From positions 7,936,001 to 8,000,000 of the forward strand of contig NZ_CP107567.1 of NCBI RefSeq assembly GCF_025854275.1: a stretch of DNA of 64,000 nucleotides, written 5' to 3'. How positions within the stretch are numbered: position 1 is the first letter of the stretch; each line of letters begins with the position of its first letter. The notes under the pieces were generated by a model. It did not search any database. It saw only the letters and a program-made list of their open reading frames with translations, and was not told the DNA's origin. This stretch comes from Streptomyces peucetius (lineage in GTDB: Bacteria > Actinomycetota > Actinomycetes > Streptomycetales > Streptomycetaceae). The position numbers and the translations under genes are program-made. Below are positions 62,602 through 64,000 of the stretch, piece by piece.

Positions 62602-63246
62602 TCAGGCGGCTGTGGCGGTGCGCTTGCCCAGTTCGACGGCGTTGCCGAAGGACCGGGCGCCCATGGCCATGGCCGGGACGTTCTCCTGCATCAGTCGCAT
62701 TCGGTGCGGGGCGTCGTGGAACGTGGGGTCGAGCTGGAACTCGGCGGCCATGGAGAACCAGGTCACCGGGACGGCACCGGCCTGGATCATGCGCTGCACC
62801 GCCGCGTTGTGGGCCTCGAGCGAGGGGCTGGCGGAGGCGTCGACCGCCAGGTGCACGCGGTAGCCCTCGCGCAGGCCGCCGAGCACGGTCTGCAGCACGC
62901 ACCCGTCGGTGGCGATGCCGCCGATCACCAGGTTCTGTCGGCCCTCCGCCCGGACCGCCTGGGCGAACGACTCGTCCAGGAAGGAGTTGAAGTCGACCGC
63001 ACGCTCGATGACCGGCTGGTCACCGAGGGCCTCCAGCAGCTCCGGGTACAGCGGGCCGGACGGCTTGGTGGACTGGCCGTTGGTCACCACCAGGCCGCTC
63101 TCGTACCACTTCGCGGTCTTCGCCAGGCCCACGACGTTGTTGATGTGCTCCGCGAGGTCGTGGGAGCGCAGGAGGTTCGCGAAACCGACGGCGTAGTCGA
63201 CGAGGACGACGGTGGTGTTGGCCGGGGTGAGGGGCTCAGGAGCCAT
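62602..63246 (-). CDS. Isochorismatase-family (YcaC-like) cysteine hydrolase
   Basis: 214 residues from ATG 63246 (AGAAGG upstream). Asp17 in VVLVDYAVGF, Arg82 in VIERAVDFNSF where many relatives have Lys, and nucleophile Cys116 in GGIATDGCVLQTVL. YcaC-like hydrolases act on small amides, but substrates are mostly unknown. First gene of the minus-strand cluster and divergent from the TetR regulator. Confidence 0.87.
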   Translation of the reverse strand: MAPEPLTPANTTVVLVDYAVGFANLLRSHDLAEHINNVVGLAKTAKWYESGLVVTNGQSTKPSGPLYPELLEALGDQPVIERAVDFNSFLDESFAQAVRAEGRQNLVIGGIATDGCVLQTVLGGLREGYRVHLAVDASASPSLEAHNAAVQRMIQAGAVPVTWFSMAAEFQLDPTFHDAPHRMRLMQENVPAMAMGARSFGNAVELGKRTATAA

Positions 63247-63323
63247 GACTGGCCTTCTTTCTCTTGTGGTGAACGGCAGCGACGGTTCGGCCGCCGAGCA
63301 GACCGAGCAAGCCGACTCGATGG

Positions 63324-63337
63324 TGACCGTCTGGTCA
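63324..63337 (-). promoter_or_regulatory. TetR-type palindrome on the hydrolase side
   Basis: TGACCGTCTGGTCA, a perfect TGACC-N4-GGTCA palindrome. It lies just downstream of a likely promoter reading left (TGGACA at 63367-63372 and TACCTT at 63344-63349 on the minus strand). Confidence 0.7.
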
Positions 63338-63453
63338 TTAGCGAAGGTAGCCCCTCGAGCTTTTAATGTCCAGGTGGTCACTTAAAAAGTTTCGACCGCT
63401 CGGGGTAAATGGGGCCGATTCGTGCAATTAGGCAGCTAGATTCCCATGTCTAG

Positions 63454-63467
63454 TGACCAACCGGTCA
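63454..63467 (+). promoter_or_regulatory. TetR-type palindrome on the regulator side
   Basis: TGACCAACCGGTCA, the same TGACC-N4-GGTCA palindrome. It overlaps the -35 region of the tetR promoter, whose -10 is TATACT at 63487-63492. Confidence 0.7.
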
Positions 63468-63498
63468 GCGTGCTGGTAACCTTTTGTATACTTTCGGG

Positions 63499-64000
63499 AT
63501 GGACACGCCACCCACGAACCTCCCCGACCAGGACGCCACTCCGGCCAAGAAGCGCAGGCGGGACCCTGCGGCAAGCAGGGCCGCGATCCTCGAAGCCGCC
63601 CGCGCCGCCTTCGCCGAGCGCGGCTACACCAAGACGACCGTCCGCGGCGTCGCACGCCGGGCCGGAGTGACCCACGGCCTGGTCCTGCGGCACTTCACAT
63701 CCAAGGAACAGCTGTTCCTCGCCGCGGTGCCCAGCCCCCGCACGCTCATGGCGGAAGTGGCCGGCGACCCCAAGACCTTGCCGACGCGCATCGTCCGGTC
63801 CTACGTCCGGCGCGTGACCGAGAGCGGAGGCAGCGACCCGTTCGTGGCCATGCTGCGTGCGGTGGCCTCGGAGGAGGAGACCGCCAAACGGTTGTTCACC
63901 GCGATGCAGCAGGACAGTCTGGAGATGTACCGGCAGGTGATTCCGGGCCCAGAACTGGAGGAGCGTGTGGCGTCTGTGGGCGCCTACCTCACCGGGGTGA
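63499..64000 (+). CDS. TetR-family regulator, truncated by window edge
   Basis: 167 residues visible from ATG 63499. N-terminal HTH: RAAILEAARAAFAERGYTKT followed by TVRGVARRAGVTHGLVLRHF and TSKEQLFLAAV. The start codon is only 7 nt after TATACT, with no Shine-Dalgarno, so the mRNA is probably leaderless. Two identical-type palindromes flank the divergent promoter region, consistent with control of itself and of the hydrolase-SDR-BBE cluster. The ligand-binding domain is cut off. Confidence 0.88.
   Translation, partial: MDTPPTNLPDQDATPAKKRRRDPAASRAAILEAARAAFAERGYTKTTVRGVARRAGVTHGLVLRHFTSKEQLFLAAVPSPRTLMAEVAGDPKTLPTRIVRSYVRRVTESGGSDPFVAMLRAVASEEETAKRLFTAMQQDSLEMYRQVIPGPELEERVASVGAYLTGV

Overview
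The window is very GC-rich with strong third-position GC, actinobacterial Shine-Dalgarno sites (GGAG/GAGG), many GTG starts and GTGA/ATGA stop-start overlaps. It carries mycothiol-dependent genes (mscR, mshA) and reads as a Streptomyces-type chromosome. No rRNA, tRNA or CRISPR array was seen.

Layout. (1) 1-6250: an edge-truncated TPR protein, then a decayed exopolysaccharide locus (IS5-family transposase remnant, tyrosine-autokinase remnant, and an intact minus-strand operon of epimerase, WecG/TagA glycosyltransferase and TylF-type methyltransferase). (2) 6250-57200: about 50 kb devoted to methylated amines and C1 units. (3) 57587-59659: a RidA / YheO-PAS regulator / threonine-serine dehydratase operon. 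(4) 60344-64000: a BBE-like flavoprotein, an SDR-like protein and an isochorismatase-like hydrolase, divergent from a TetR regulator cut by the window edge.

The C1 island looks like a complete glycine betaine route, much of it present twice. Uptake: two BCCT transporters. Betaine to dimethylglycine: two copies of a Rieske oxygenase, with ferredoxins and ferredoxin reductases. Dimethylglycine to sarcosine: two dimethylglycine oxidases. Sarcosine to glycine: a monomeric sarcosine oxidase and a heterotetrameric one whose delta and alpha subunits are fused. Glycine to serine to pyruvate: two GlyA and one SdaA. C1 disposal: FolD, PurU and a MetF-like protein on the folate side; two MscR/metallo-hydrolase pairs on the mycothiol side; an FdhF-like molybdoenzyme for formate. 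Cofactor supply is encoded alongside: FolP and PabB (folate), MshA (mycothiol), MoaA and FdhD (molybdenum enzyme). A catalase for H2O2 is also present. Two IclR regulators sit in the island. Assignment to glycine betaine is by family and context.

The most interesting signal is regulatory. At least 14 places, nearly all promoter regions inside the island, carry a composite 36-bp element: two 17-bp dyads (approximate consensus GTTGCGTAATACGCAAC) whose starts are always exactly 19 bp apart, usually directly downstream of a TTGAC-type promoter. Single dyads overlap the start codons of both iclR genes. This defines a local regulon.

Other oddities: a GcvH-like protein without its lipoyl-lysine; a ferredoxin remnant lacking its whole Rieske domain; a direct repeat of about 1.15 kb carrying the tail of a neighbouring gene; and several reading-frame breaks (reductase copy 1, catalase, SpoIIE phosphatase, BCCT copy 2, pabB, glyA copy 2), many in G/C runs, which are either real decay or assembly errors.
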